Source: Hippasteria phrygiana
Lineage: Eukaryota; Echinodermata; Asteroidea; Valvatida; Goniasteridae
DNA length: 64,000 nucleotides
Assembly (NCBI GenBank): GCA_037893225.1
Contig: JAZGUH010000416.1
Coordinates: 868,001-932,000, forward strand
Direction: 5' to 3'
Part shown: in pieces, positions 52,214 through 64,000 of the stretch
Layout: each line of letters opens with the position of its first letter
Numbering within the stretch: the stretch's first letter is position 1
Notes under the pieces: model-generated
Told to the model about the DNA's origin: nothing
The model's database searches: none
Seen by the model: only the letters and a program-made list of their open reading frames with translations
Made by a program: the position numbers and the translations under genes

Positions 52214-55200
52214 CCTCGCAATGTTTATTTTCTTCCCGGCCACCATCTGTGTGCAGATTACCTTTTATTTATTGCTCCATGCCTGTCAAATTCCCTGGGG
52301 TATGGACTTGCTTTACTCATTCATAATTGCATGAAATATCAACCAAATTCAGTAATTTTGACATGTATGGATAGCTTAGATCTGGCGCTACATGTTGCAA
52401 TTATCGGCGGCTTCTTAGAGTTAACACTTGTGGAGAAAATGCAAACCTCGCAATGTTTATTTTCTTCCCGGCCACCATCAGTGTGCAGATTACCTTTTAT
52501 TTATTGCTCCATGCCTGTCAAATTCCCTGGGGTATGGACTTGCTTTACTCATTCATAATTGCATGAAATATCAACCAAATTCAGTAATTTTGACATGTAT
52601 GGATAGCTTAGATCTGGCGCTACATGTTGCAATTATCGGCGGCTTCTTAGAGTTAACACTTGTGGAGAAAATTCAAACCTCGCAATGTTTATTTTCTTCC
52701 CAGCCACCATCTGTGTGCAGATTACCTTTTATTTATTGCTCCATGCCTGTCAAATTCCCTGGGGTATGGACTTGCTTTACTCATTCATAATTGCATGAAA
52801 TATCAACCAAATTCAGTAATTTTGACATGTATGGATAGCTTAGATCTGGCGCTACATGTTGCAATTATCGGCGGCTTATTAGAGTTAACACTTGTGGAGA
52901 AAATTCAAACCTCGCAATGTTTATTTTCTTTCCGGCCACCATCTGTGTGCAGATTACCTTTTATTTATTGCTCCATGCCTGTCAAATTCCTTGGGGTATG
53001 GACTTGCTTTACTCATTCATAATTGCATGAAATATCAACCAAATTCAGTAATTTTGACATGTATGGATAGCTTAGATCTGGCGCTACATGTTGCAATTAT
53101 CGGCGGCTTATTAGAGTTAACACTTGTGGAGAAAATTCAAACCTCGCAATGTTTATTTTCTTCCCGGCCACCATCTGTGTGCAGATTACCTTTTATTTAT
53201 TGCTCCATGCCTGTCAAATTCCCTGGGGTATGGACTTGCTTTACTCATTCATAATTGCATGAAATATCAACCAAATTCAGTAATTTTGACATGTATGGAT
53301 AGCTTAGATCTGGCGCTACATGTTGCAATTATCGGCGGCTTATTAGAGTTAACACTTGTGGAGAAAATTCAAACCTCGCAATGTTTATTTTCTTCCCGGC
53401 CACCATCTGTGTGCAGATTACCTTTTATTTATTGCTCCATGCCTGTCAAATTCCCTGGGGTATGGACTTGCTTTACTCATTCATAATTGCATGAAATATC
53501 AACCAAATTCAGTAATTTTGACATGTATGGATAGCTTAGATCTGGCGCTACATGTTGCAATTATCGGCGGCTTCTTAGAGTTAACACTTGTGGAGAAAAT
53601 GCAAACCTCGCAATGTTTATTTTCTTCCCGGCCACCATCAGTGTGCAGATTACCTTTTATTTATTGCTCCATGCCTGTCAAATTCCCTGGGGTATGGACT
53701 TGCTTTACTCATTCATAATTGCATGAAATATCAACCAAATTCAGTAATTTTGACATGTATGGATAGCTTAGATCTGGCGCTACATGTTGCAATTATCGGC
53801 GGCTTCTTAGAGTTAACACTTGTGGAGAAAATTCAAACCTCGCAATGTTTATTTTCTTCCCAGCCACCATCTGTGTGCAGATTACCTTTTATTTATTGCT
53901 CCATGCCTGTCAAATTCCCTGGGGTATGGACTTGCTTTACTCATTCATAATTGCATGAAATATCAACCAAATTCAGTAATTTTGACATGTATGGATAGCT
54001 TAGATCTGGCGCTACATGTTGCAATTATCGGCGGCTTATTAGAGTTAACACTTGTGGAGAAAATTCAAACCTCGCAATGTTTATTTTCTTTCCGGCCACC
54101 ATCTGTGTGCAGATTACCTTTTATTTATTGCTCCATGCCTGTCAAATTCCTTGGGGTATGGACTTGCTTTACTCATTCATAATTGCATGAAATATCAACC
54201 AAATTCAGTAATTTTGACATGTATGGATAGCTTAGATCTGGCGCTACATGTTGCAATTATCGGCGGCTTATTAGAGTTAACACTTGTGGAGAAAATTCAA
54301 ACCTCGCAATGTTTATTTTCTTCCCGGCCACCATCTGTGTGCAGATTACCTTTTATTTATTGCTCCATGCCTGTCAAATTCCCTGGGGTATGGACTTGCT
54401 TTACTCATTCATAATTGCATGAAATATCAACCAAATTCAGTAATTTTGACATGTATGGATAGCTTAGATCTGGCGCTACATGTTGCAATTATCGGCGGCT
54501 TCTTAGAGTTAACACTTGTGGAGAAAATGCAAACCTCGCAATGTTTATTTTCTTCCCGGCCACCATCAGTGTGCAGATTACCTTTTATTTATTGCTCCAT
54601 GCCTGTCAAATTCCCTGGGGTATGGACTTGCTTTACTCATTCATAATTGCATGAAATATCAACCAAATTCAGTAATTTTGACATGTATGGATAGCTTAGA
54701 TCTGGCGCTACATGTTGCAATTATCGGCGGCTTCTTAGACTTAACACTTGTGGAGAAAATTCAAACCTCGCAATGTTTATTTTCTTCCCGGCCACCATCT
54801 GTGCGCAGATTACCTTTTATTTATTGCTCCATGCCTGTCAAATTCCATGAGGTATGGACTTGCTTTACTCATTCATAATTGCATGAAATATCAACCAAAT
54901 TCAGTAATTTTGACATGTATGGATAGCTTAGATCTGGCGCTACATGTTGCAATTATCGGCGGCTTCTTAGAGTTAACACTTGTGGAGAAAATTCAAACCT
55001 CGCAATGTTTATTTTCTTCCCAGCCACCATCTGTGTGCAGATTACCTTTTATTTATTGCTCCATGCCTGTCAAATTCCCTGGGGTATGGACTTGCTTTAC
55101 TCATTCATAATTGCATGAAATATCAACCAAATTCAGTAATTTTGACATGTATGGATAGCTTAGATCTGGCGCTACATGTTGCAATTATCGGCGGCTTATT

Positions 55201-57085
55201 AGAGTTAACACTTGTGGAGAAAATTCAAACCTCGCAATGTTTATTTTCTTTCCGGCCACCATCTGTGTGCAGATTACCTTTTATTTATTGCTCCATGCCT
55301 GTCAAATTCCTTGGGGTATGGACTTGCTTTACTCATTCATAATTGCATGAAATATCAACCAAATTCAGTAATTTTGACATGTATGGATAGCTTAGATCTG
55401 GCGCTACATGTTGCAATTATCGGCGGCTTATTAGAGTTAACACTTGTGGAGAAAATTCAAACCTCGCAATGTTTATTTTCTTCCCGGCCACCATCTGTGT
55501 GCAGATTACCTTTTATTTATTGCTCCATGCCTGTCAAATTCCCTGGGGTATGGACTTGCTTTACTCATTCATAATTGCATGAAATATCAACCAAATTCAG
55601 TAATTTTGACATGTATGGATAGCTTAGATCTGGCGCTACATGTTGCAATTATCGGCGGCTTCTTAGAGTTAACACTTGTGGAGAAAATGCAAACCTCGCA
55701 ATGTTTATTTTCTTCCCGGCCACCATCAGTGTGCAGATTACCTTTTATTTATTGCTCCATGCCTGTCAAATTCCCTGGGGTATGGACTTGCTTTACTCAT
55801 TCATAATTGCATGAAATATCAACCAAATTCAGTAATTTTGACATGTATGGATAGCTTAGATCTGGCGCTACATGTTGCAATTATCGGCGGCTTCTTAGAC
55901 TTAACACTTGTGGAGAAAATTCAAACCTCGCAATGTTTATTTTCTTCCCGGCCACCATCTGTGCGCAGATTACCTTTTATTTATTGCTCCATGCCTGTCA
56001 AATTCCATGAGGTATGGACTTGCTTTACTCATTCATAATTGCATGAAATATCAACCAAATTCAGTAATTTTGACATGTATGGATAGCTTAGATCTGGCGC
56101 TACATGTTGCAATTATCGGCGGCTTCTTAGAGTTAACACTTGTGGAGAAAATTCAAACCTCGCAATGTTTATTTTCTTTCCGGCCACCATCTGTGTGCAG
56201 ATTACCTTTTATTTATTGCTCCATGCCTGTCAAATTCCCTGGGGTATGGACTTGCTTTACTCATTCATAATTGCATGAAATATCAACCAAATTCAGTAAT
56301 TTTGACATGTATGGATAGCTTAGATCTGGCGCTACATGTTGCAATTATCGGCGGCTTCTTAGACTTAACACTTGTGGAGAAAATTCAAACCTCGCAATGT
56401 TTATTTTCTTCCCGGCCACCATCTGTGTGCAGATTACCTTTTATTTATTGCTCCATGCCTGTCAAATTCCCTGAGGTATGGACTTGCTTTACTCATTCAT
56501 AATTGCATGAAATATCAACCAAATTCAGTAATTTTGACATGTATGGATAGCTTAGATCTGGCGCTACATGTTGCAATTATCGGCGGCTTCTTAGAGTTAA
56601 CACTTGTGGAGAAAATTCAAACCTCGCAATGTTTATTTTCTTTCCGGCCACCATCTGTGTGCAGATTACCTTTTATTTATTGCTCCATGCCTGTCAAATT
56701 CCTTGGGGTATGGACTTGCTTTACTCATTCATAATTGCATGAAATATCAACCAAATTCAGTAATTTTGACATGTATGGATAGCTTAGATCTGGCGCTACA
56801 TGTTGCAATTATCGGCGGCTTCTTAGAGTTAACACTTGTGGAGAAAATTCAAACCTCGCAATGTTTATTTTCTTCCCAGCCACCATCTGTGTGCAGATTA
56901 CCTTTTATTTATTGCTCCATGCCTGTCAAATTCCCTGGGGTATGGACTTGCTTTACTCATTCATAATTGCATGAAATATCAACCAAATTCAGTAATTTTG
57001 ACATGTATGGATAGCTTAGATCTGGCGCTACATGTTGCAATTATCGGCGGCTTCTTAGAGTTAAAACTTGTGGAGAAAATTCAAA
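52214..57085. repeat. 1160-bp five-monomer HOR region (B-F-A-G-A)
   Basis: A (52214) and G (52446) lead into B-F-A-A-G (52678-53837), then B-F-A-G-A (53838-54997 and 54998-56157), then F, A, F, B (56158-57085). In the first five-mer an additional A with A201 (53142) precedes the usual A. In the next two, the fifth monomer is A with C39 and A82/A85. Each unit is 1160 bp. I saw no private variant between the copies at 53838 and 54998 except the right half of G: C207 in both, whereas the G at 53606 has G207. Confidence 0.91.
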
Positions 57086-57317
57086 CCTCGCAATATTTAG
57101 TTTCTTTCCGGCCAACATCTGTGCGCAGATTACCTTTTATTTATTGCTCCATGCCTGTCAAATTCCCTGAGGTATGGACTTGCTTTACTCATTCATAATT
57201 GCATGAAATATCAACCAAATTCAGTAATTTTGACAGGTATGGATAGCTTAGATCTGGCGCTACATGTTGCAATTATCGGCGGCTTCTTAGAGTTAACACT
57301 TGTGGAGAAAATTCAAA
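57086..57317. repeat. E-or-J / A chimeric monomer, junction within about 10 bases
   Basis: The left end has A10, T22 and A30, as in E or J. From position 39 on it has C39, G40, G43 and A85, as in the A monomer at 51750. The switch therefore lies between positions 30 and 39 (57115-57124). Upstream order matches 50125-50357 (B then E) and downstream order matches 51982 onward (F with A201, A, G, B). It also carries private G at 57100 and G at 57236. Confidence 0.92.
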
Positions 57318-60300
57318 CCTCGCAATGTTTATTTTCTTTCCGGCCACCATCTGTGTGCAGATTACCTTTTATTTATTGCTCCATGCCTGTCAAATTCCCT
57401 GGGGTATGGACTTGCTTTACTCATTCATAATTGCATGAAATATCAACCAAATTCAGTAATTTTGACATGTATGGATAGCTTAGATCTGGCGCTACATGTT
57501 GCAATTATCGGCGGCTTATTAGAGTTAACACTTGTGGAGAAAATTCAAACCTCGCAATGTTTATTTTCTTCCCGGCCACCATCTGTGTGCAGATTACCTT
57601 TTATTTATTGCTCCATGCCTGTCAAATTCCCTGGGGTATGGACTTGCTTTACTCATTCATAATTGCATGAAATATCAACCAAATTCAGTAATTTTGACAT
57701 GTATGGATAGCTTAGATCTGGCGCTACATGTTGCAATTATCGGCGGCTTCTTAGAGTTAACACTTGTGGAGAAAATGCAAACCTCGCAATGTTTATTTTC
57801 TTCCCGGCCACCATCAGTGTGCAGATTACCTTTTATTTATTGCTCCATGCCTGTCAAATTCCCTGGGGTATGGACTTGCTTTACTCATTCATAATTGCAT
57901 GAAATATCAACCAAATTCAGTAATTTTGACATGTATGGATAGCTTAGATCTGGCGCTACATGTTGCAATTATCGGCGGCTTCTTAGAGTTAACACTTGTG
58001 GAGAAAATTCAAACCTCGCAATGTTTATTTTCTTCCCAGCCACCATCTGTGTGCAGATTACCTTTTATTTATTGCTCCATGCCTGTCAAATTCCCTGGGG
58101 TATGGACTTGCTTTACTCATTCATAATTGCATGAAATATCAACCAAATTCAGTAATTTTGACATGTATGGATAGCTTAGATCTGGCGCTACATGTTGCAA
58201 TTATCGGCGGCTTATTAGAGTTAACACTTGTGGAGAAAATTCAAACCTCGCAATGTTTATTTTCTTTCCGGCCACCATCTGTGTGCAGATTACCTTTTAT
58301 TTATTGCTCCATGCCTGTCAAATTCCTTGGGGTATGGACTTGCTTTACTCATTCATAATTGCATGAAATATCAACCAAATTCAGTAATTTTGACATGTAT
58401 GGATAGCTTAGATCTGGCGCTACATGTTGCAATTATCGGCGGCTTATTAGAGTTAACACTTGTGGAGAAAATTCAAACCTCGCAATGTTTATTTTCTTCC
58501 CGGCCACCATCTGTGTGCAGATTACCTTTTATTTATTGCTCCATGCCTGTCAAATTCCCTGGGGTATGGACTTGCTTTACTCATTCATAATTGCATGAAA
58601 TATCAACCAAATTCAGTAATTTTGACATGTATGGATAGCTTAGATCTGGCGCTACATGTTGCAATTATCGGCGGCTTCTTAGAGTTAACACTTGTGGAGA
58701 AAATGCAAACCTCGCAATGTTTATTTTCTTCCCGGCCACCATCAGTGTGCAGATTACCTTTTATTTATTGCTCCATGCCTGTCAAATTCCCTGGGGTATG
58801 GACTTGCTTTACTCATTCATAATTGCATGAAATATCAACCAAATTCAGTAATTTTGACATGTATGGATAGCTTAGATCTGGCGCTACATGTTGCAATTAT
58901 CGGCGGCTTCTTAGACTTAACACTTGTGGAGAAAATTCAAACCTCGCAATGTTTATTTTCTTCCCGGCCACCATCTGTGCGCAGATTACCTTTTATTTAT
59001 TGCTCCATGCCTGTCAAATTCCATGAGGTATGGACTTGCTTTACTCATTCATAATTGCATGAAATATCAACCAAATTCAGTAATTTTGACATGTATGGAT
59101 AGCTTAGATCTGGCGCTACATGTTGCAATTATCGGCGGCTTCTTAGAGTTAACACTTGTGGAGAAAATTCAAACCTCGCAATGTTTATTTTCTTTCCGGC
59201 CACCATCTGTGTGCAGATTACCTTTTATTTATTGCTCCATGCCTGTCAAATTCCCTGGGGTATGGACTTGCTTTACTCATTCATAATTGCATGAAATATC
59301 AACCAAATTCAGTAATTTTGACATGTATGGATAGCTTAGATCTGGCGCTACATGTTGCAATTATCGGCGGCTTCTTAGACTTAACACTTGTGGAGAAAAT
59401 TCAAACCTCGCAATGTTTATTTTCTTCCCGGCCACCATCTGTGTGCAGATTACCTTTTATTTATTGCTCCATGCCTGTCAAATTCCCTGAGGTATGGACT
59501 TGCTTTACTCATTCATAATTGCATGAAATATCAACCAAATTCAGTAATTTTGACATGTATGGATAGCTTAGATCTGGCGCTACATGTTGCAATTATCGGC
59601 GGCTTCTTAGAGTTAACACTTGTGGAGAAAATTCAAACCTCGCAATGTTTATTTTCTTTCCGGCCACCATCTGTGTGCAGATTACCTTTTATTTATTGCT
59701 CCATGCCTGTCAAATTCCTTGGGGTATGGACTTGCTTTACTCATTCATAATTGCATGAAATATCAACCAAATTCAGTAATTTTGACATGTATGGATAGCT
59801 TAGATCTGGCGCTACATGTTGCAATTATCGGCGGCTTCTTAGAGTTAACACTTGTGGAGAAAATTCAAACCTCGCAATGTTTATTTTCTTCCCAGCCACC
59901 ATCTGTGTGCAGATTACCTTTTATTTATTGCTCCATGCCTGTCAAATTCCCTGGGGTATGGACTTGCTTTACTCATTCATAATTGCATGAAATATCAACC
60001 AAATTCAGTAATTTTGACATGTATGGATAGCTTAGATCTGGCGCTACATGTTGCAATTATCGGCGGCTTCTTAGAGTTAAAACTTGTGGAGAAAATTCAA
60101 ACCTCGCAATATTTATTTTCTTTCCGGCCAACATCTGTGTACATGTTACCTTTTATTTATTGCTCCATGCATGTCAAATTCCCTGGGGTATGGACTTGCT
60201 TTACTCATTCATAATTGCATGAAATATCAACCAAATTCAGTAATTTTGACATGTATGGATAGCTTAGATCTGGCGCTACATGTTGCAATTATCGGCGGCT

Positions 60301-60333
60301 TCTTAGAGTTAACACTTGTGGAGAAAATTCAAA
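57318..60333. repeat. F-A-G then B-F-A-G-A-F-A-F-B-E
   Basis: Starts: F 57318, A 57550, G 57782, B 58014, F 58246, A 58478, G 58710, A 58942, F 59174, A 59406, F 59638, B 59870, E 60102. From 58014 it repeats 48269-50588 monomer for monomer at an offset of 9745 bp, and its first nine monomers repeat 54998-57085 at an offset of 3016 bp. Confidence 0.92.
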
Positions 60334-62886
60334 CCTCGCAATGTTTATTTTCTTCCCAGCCACCATCTGTGTGCAGATTACCTTTTATTTATTGCTCCAT
60401 GCCTGTCAAATTCCCTGGGGTATGGACTTGCTTTACTCATTCATAATTGCATGAAATATCAACCAAATTCAGTAATTGTGACATGTATGGATAGCTTAGA
60501 TCTGGCGCAACATGTTGCAATCACCGGCGGCTTCTTAGAGTTAAAACTTGTGGAGAAAATTTAAAACCTCGCAATGTTTATTTTCTTCCCGGCCACCATC
60601 TGTGTGCAGATTACCTTTTATTTATTGCTCCATGCCTGTCAAATTCCATGGGGTATGGACTTGCTTTACTCATTCATAATTGCATGAAATATCAACCAAA
60701 TTCAGTAATTTTGACATGTATGGATAGCTTAGATCTGGCGCTACATGTTGCAATTATCGGCGGCTTCTTAGAGTTAACACTTGTGGAGAAAATTCAAACC
60801 TCGCAATGTTTATTTTCTTTCCGGCCAACATCTGTGTACATGTTACCGTCTATTTATTGCTCCATGCCTGTCAAATTCCCTGGGGTATGGACTTGCTTTA
60901 CTCATTCATAATTGCATGAAATATCAACCAAATTCAGTAATTTTGACATGTATGGATAGCTTAGATCTGGCGCTACATGTTGCAATTATCGGCGGCTTCT
61001 TAGAGTTAAAACTTGTGGAGAAAATTCAAACCTCGCAATATTTATTTTCTTTCCGGCCACCATCTGTGTGCAGATTACCTTTTATTTATTGCTCCATGCC
61101 TGTCAAATTCCCTGGGGTATGGACTTGCTTTACTCATTCATAATTGCATGAAATATCAACCAAATTCAGTAATTTTGACATGTATGGATAGCTTAGATCT
61201 GGCGCTACATGTTGCAATTATCGGCGGCTTCTTAGAGTTAACACTTGTGGAGAAAATGCAAACCTCGCAATGTTTATTTTCTTCCCGGCCACCATCAGTG
61301 TGCAGATTACCTTTTATTTATTGCTCCATGCCTGTCAAATTCCCTGGGGTATGGACTTGCTTTACTCATTCATAATTGCATGAAATATCAACCAAATTCA
61401 GTAATTTTGACATGTATGGATAGCTTAGATCTGGCGCTACATGTTGCAATTATCGGCGGCTTCTTAGACTTAACACTTGTGGAGAAAATTCAAACCTCGC
61501 AATGTTTATTTTCTTCCCGGCCACCATCTGTGCGCAGATTACCTTTTATTTATTGCTCCATGCCTGTCAAATTCCCTGAGGTATGGACTTGCTTTACTCA
61601 TTCATAATTGCATGAAATATCAACCAAATTCAGTAATTTTGACATGTATGGATAGCTTAGATCTGGCGCTACATGTTGCAATTATCGGCGGCTTCTTAGA
61701 GTTAACACTTGTGGAGAAAATTCAAACCTCGCAATGTTTATTTTCTTTCCGGCCACCATCTGTGTGCAGATTACCTTTTATTTATTGCTCCATGCCTGTC
61801 AAATTCCCTGGGGTATGGACTTGCTTTACTCATTCATAATTGCATGAAATATCAACCAAATTCAGTAATTTTGACATGTATGGATAGCTTAGATCTGGCG
61901 CTACATGTTGCAATTATCGGCGGCTTCTTAGACTTAACACTTGTGGAGAAAATTCAAACCTCGCAATGTTTATTTTCTTCCCGGCCACCATCTGTGTGCA
62001 GATTACCTTTTATTTATTGCTCCATGCCTGTCAAATTCCCTGAGGTATGGACTTGCTTTACTCATTCATAATTGCATGAAATATCAACCAAATTCAGTAA
62101 TTTTGACATGTATGGATAGCTTAGATCTGGCGCTACATGTTGCAATTATCGGCGGCTTCTTAGAGTTAACACTTGTGGAGAAAATTCAAACCTCGCAATG
62201 TTTATTTTCTTTCCGGCCACCATCTGTGTGCAGATTACCTTTTATTTATTGCTCCATGCCTGTCAAATTCCTTGGGGTATGGACTTGCTTTACTCATTCA
62301 TAATTGCATGAAATATCAACCAAATTCAGTAATTTTGACATGTATGGATAGCTTAGATCTGGCGCTACATGTTGCAATTATCGGCGGCTTCTTAGAGTTA
62401 ACACTTGTGGAGAAAATTCAAACCTCGCAATGTTTATTTTCTTCCCAGCCACCATCTGTGTGCAGATTACCTTTTATTTATTGCTCCATGCCTGTCAAAT
62501 TCCCTGGGGTATGGACTTGCTTTACTCATTCATAATTGCATGAAATATCAACCAAATTCAGTAATTTTGACATGTATGGATAGCTTAGATCTGGCGCTAC
62601 ATGTTGCAATTATCGGCGGCTTCTTAGAGTTAAAACTTGTGGAGAAAATTCAAACCTCGCAATATTTATTTTCTTTCCGGCCAACATCTGTGTACATGTT
62701 ACCTTGTATTTATTGCTCCATGCATGTCAAATTCCCTGGGGTATGGACTTGCTTTACTCATTCATAATTGCATGAAATATCAACCAAATTCAGTAATTTT
62801 GACATGTATGGATAGCTTAGATCTGGCGCTACATGTTGCAATTATCGGCGGCTTCTTAGAGTTAACACTTGTGGAGAAAATTCAAA
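60334..62886. repeat. 2553-bp eleven-monomer HOR, first copy
   Basis: Order: Bx, An, C, D/A, G, A, F, A, F, B, E. The Bx is 233 bp, the rest 232 bp. The Bx carries the A176/C191 pair. The first A has C39 and A85, the second A85 only. F 61727 has C207 and F 62191 has T82. E 62655 has a private G at 62706. The unit combines a part of left-domain type (Bx, An, C, D) with one of right-domain type (G, A, F, A, F, B). Confidence 0.93.
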
Positions 62887-64000
62887 CCTCGCAATGTTTA
62901 TTTTCTTCCCAGCCACCATCTGTGTGCAGATTACCTTTTATTTATTGCTCCATGCCTGTCAAATTCCCTGGGGTATGGACTTGCTTTACTCATTCATAAT
63001 TGCATGAAATATCAACCAAATTCAGTAATTGTGACATGTATGGATAGCTTAGATCTGGCGCAACATGTTGCAATCACCGGCGGCTTCTTAGAGTTAAAAC
63101 TTGTGGAGAAAATTTAAAACCTCGCAATGTTTATTTTCTTCCCGGCCACCATCTGTGTGCAGATTACCTTTTATTTATTGCTCCATGCCTGTCAAATTCC
63201 ATGGGGTATGGACTTGCTTTACTCATTCATAATTGCATGAAATATCAACCCAATTCAGTAATTTTGACATGTATGGATAGCTTAGATCTGGCGCTACATG
63301 TTGCAATTATCGGCGGCTTCTTAGAGTTAACACTTGTGGAGAAAATTCAAACCTCGCAATGTTTATTTTCTTTCCGGCCAACATCTGTGTACATGTTACC
63401 GTCTATTTATTGCTCCATGCCTGTCAAATTCCCTGGGGTATGGACTTGCTTTACTCATTCATAATTGCATGAAATATCAACCAAATTCAGTAATTTTGAC
63501 ATGTATGGATAGCTTAGATCTGGCGCTACATGTTGCAATTATCGGCGGCTTCTTAGAGTTAAAACTTGTGGAGAAAATTCAAACCTCGCAATATTTATTT
63601 TCTTTCCGGCCACCATCTGTGTGCAGATTACCTTTTATTTATTGCTCCATGCCTGTCAAATTCCCTGGGGTATGGACTTGCTTTACTCATTCATAATTGC
63701 ATGAAATATCAACCAAATTCAGTAATTTTGACATGTATGGATAGCTTAGATCTGGCGCTACATGTTGCAATTATCGGCGGCTTCTTAGAGTTAACACTTG
63801 TGGAGAAAATGCAAACCTCGCAATGTTTATTTTCTTCCCGGCCACCATCAGTGTGCAGATTACCTTTTATTTATTGCTCCATGCCTGTCAAATTCCCTGG
63901 GGTATGGACTTGCTTTACTCATTCATAATTGCATGAAATATCAACCAAATTCAGTAATTTTGACATGTATGGATAGCTTAGATCTGGCGCTACATGTTGC
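62887..64000. repeat. 2553-bp eleven-monomer HOR, second copy, cut by the window end
   Basis: Bx (62887), An (63120), C (63352), D/A (63584) and a partial G (63816-64000) repeat 60334 onward. The one difference I noticed over this shared 1.1 kb is C at 63251. The rest of the unit lies beyond the window. Confidence 0.92.

Larger units (their letters stand above)
1..64000. repeat. Satellite array, 232-bp monomer, fills the whole window
   Basis: One head-to-tail tandem array covers the window in a single orientation. Phasing on CCTCGCAAT gives 275 complete monomers and a final partial one from 63816. By my count 17 monomers are 233 bp, two are 231 bp and the rest 232 bp, which reproduces the window length exactly, so no unrecognised insert remains. 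Monomers differ from each other at a limited set of about 25 shared positions plus rare private changes. No gene, RNA gene, mobile element or unique spacer is present. Arrays like this are typical of eukaryotic centromeric or heterochromatic satellites; function as a centromere is not shown by the sequence. I do not recognise the family or species. Both array ends lie outside the window. Confidence 0.99.

Noticed and set aside
1..64000. CRISPR array
   Set aside because: Repeats are directly adjacent with no unique spacers, and the unit is far too long.
1..64000. 5S rRNA, tRNA or other RNA polymerase III gene cluster in tandem
   Set aside because: I looked for A, B and C box-like motifs in the monomer and saw none that fit.
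1..64000. CENP-B box
   Set aside because: The core pattern TTCG followed at fixed spacing by CGGG is not present in the monomer on either strand as I read it.
1..64000. Gene for a protein with internal repeats
   Set aside because: The unit length is not a multiple of three and stops occur in every frame.
1..64000. Assembly artefact made by looping the same reads
   Set aside because: Ordered types, private single-base changes and several distinct HOR lengths argue for real sequence. Copy number in near-identical sectors still needs spanning reads.

Overview
The whole window is one head-to-tail satellite DNA array. A 232-bp monomer repeats from base 1 to base 64000 with no other sequence between copies. 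By hand phasing on the monomer start (the CCTCGCAAT motif) I count 275 complete monomers plus a last partial one (63816-64000). Of the complete ones, 256 are 232 bp, 17 are 233 bp and 2 are 231 bp; these lengths sum exactly to the window. The reference monomer is about 39% GC, with five CpGs and one BglII site. I found no gene, RNA gene, transposon, CRISPR array or unique spacer. The many 363-base open frames are by-products of the repeat: 232 is not a multiple of 3, and every frame soon reaches a stop. The array suggests a eukaryotic chromosome (centromeric, pericentromeric or heterochromatic satellite) in a long-read assembly. I do not recognise the family and cannot name the species.

Monomer naming used below, with position 1 at the C of CCTCGCAAT. 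The left half defines the type. A = reference. B = A with G25 to A. C = T22, A30, A40, T43, G44, G50, C52. D = A10, T22. E = A10, T22, A30, A40, T43, G44, usually A70. F = T22. G = A with A35. J = A10 plus the C-type block including G50/C52. An = A with A82, which makes an NcoI site. The right half varies at 131, 145, 176, 189, 191, 201, 207, 212, 228 and 229. Suffix x marks a 233-bp monomer whose end reads TTTAAAA instead of TTCAAA.

Layout. 1-8358: A-rich array with a 929-bp four-monomer higher-order repeat (HOR). 8359-34113: C, D/F, E, B arrays with runs of A, including 1160-bp five-mers, 1856-bp eight-mers and large internal duplications. 34114-44787: E/B, J, F and A monomers with a 1624-bp seven-mer and a 5336-bp-offset duplication. 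44788-47572: an island of the earlier C-D-E-B type. 47573-64000: B-F-A-G five-mers (1160 bp) inside larger units, ending in a 2553-bp eleven-mer HOR cut by the window edge. Chimeric monomers, with the left half of one type and the right half of another, sit at several of the domain changes and look like scars of unequal exchange.

There is no gene circuit here. The information lies in the nested HOR structure, in two stretches of the monomer that stay almost unvaried, and in the recombination history readable from shared private variants.
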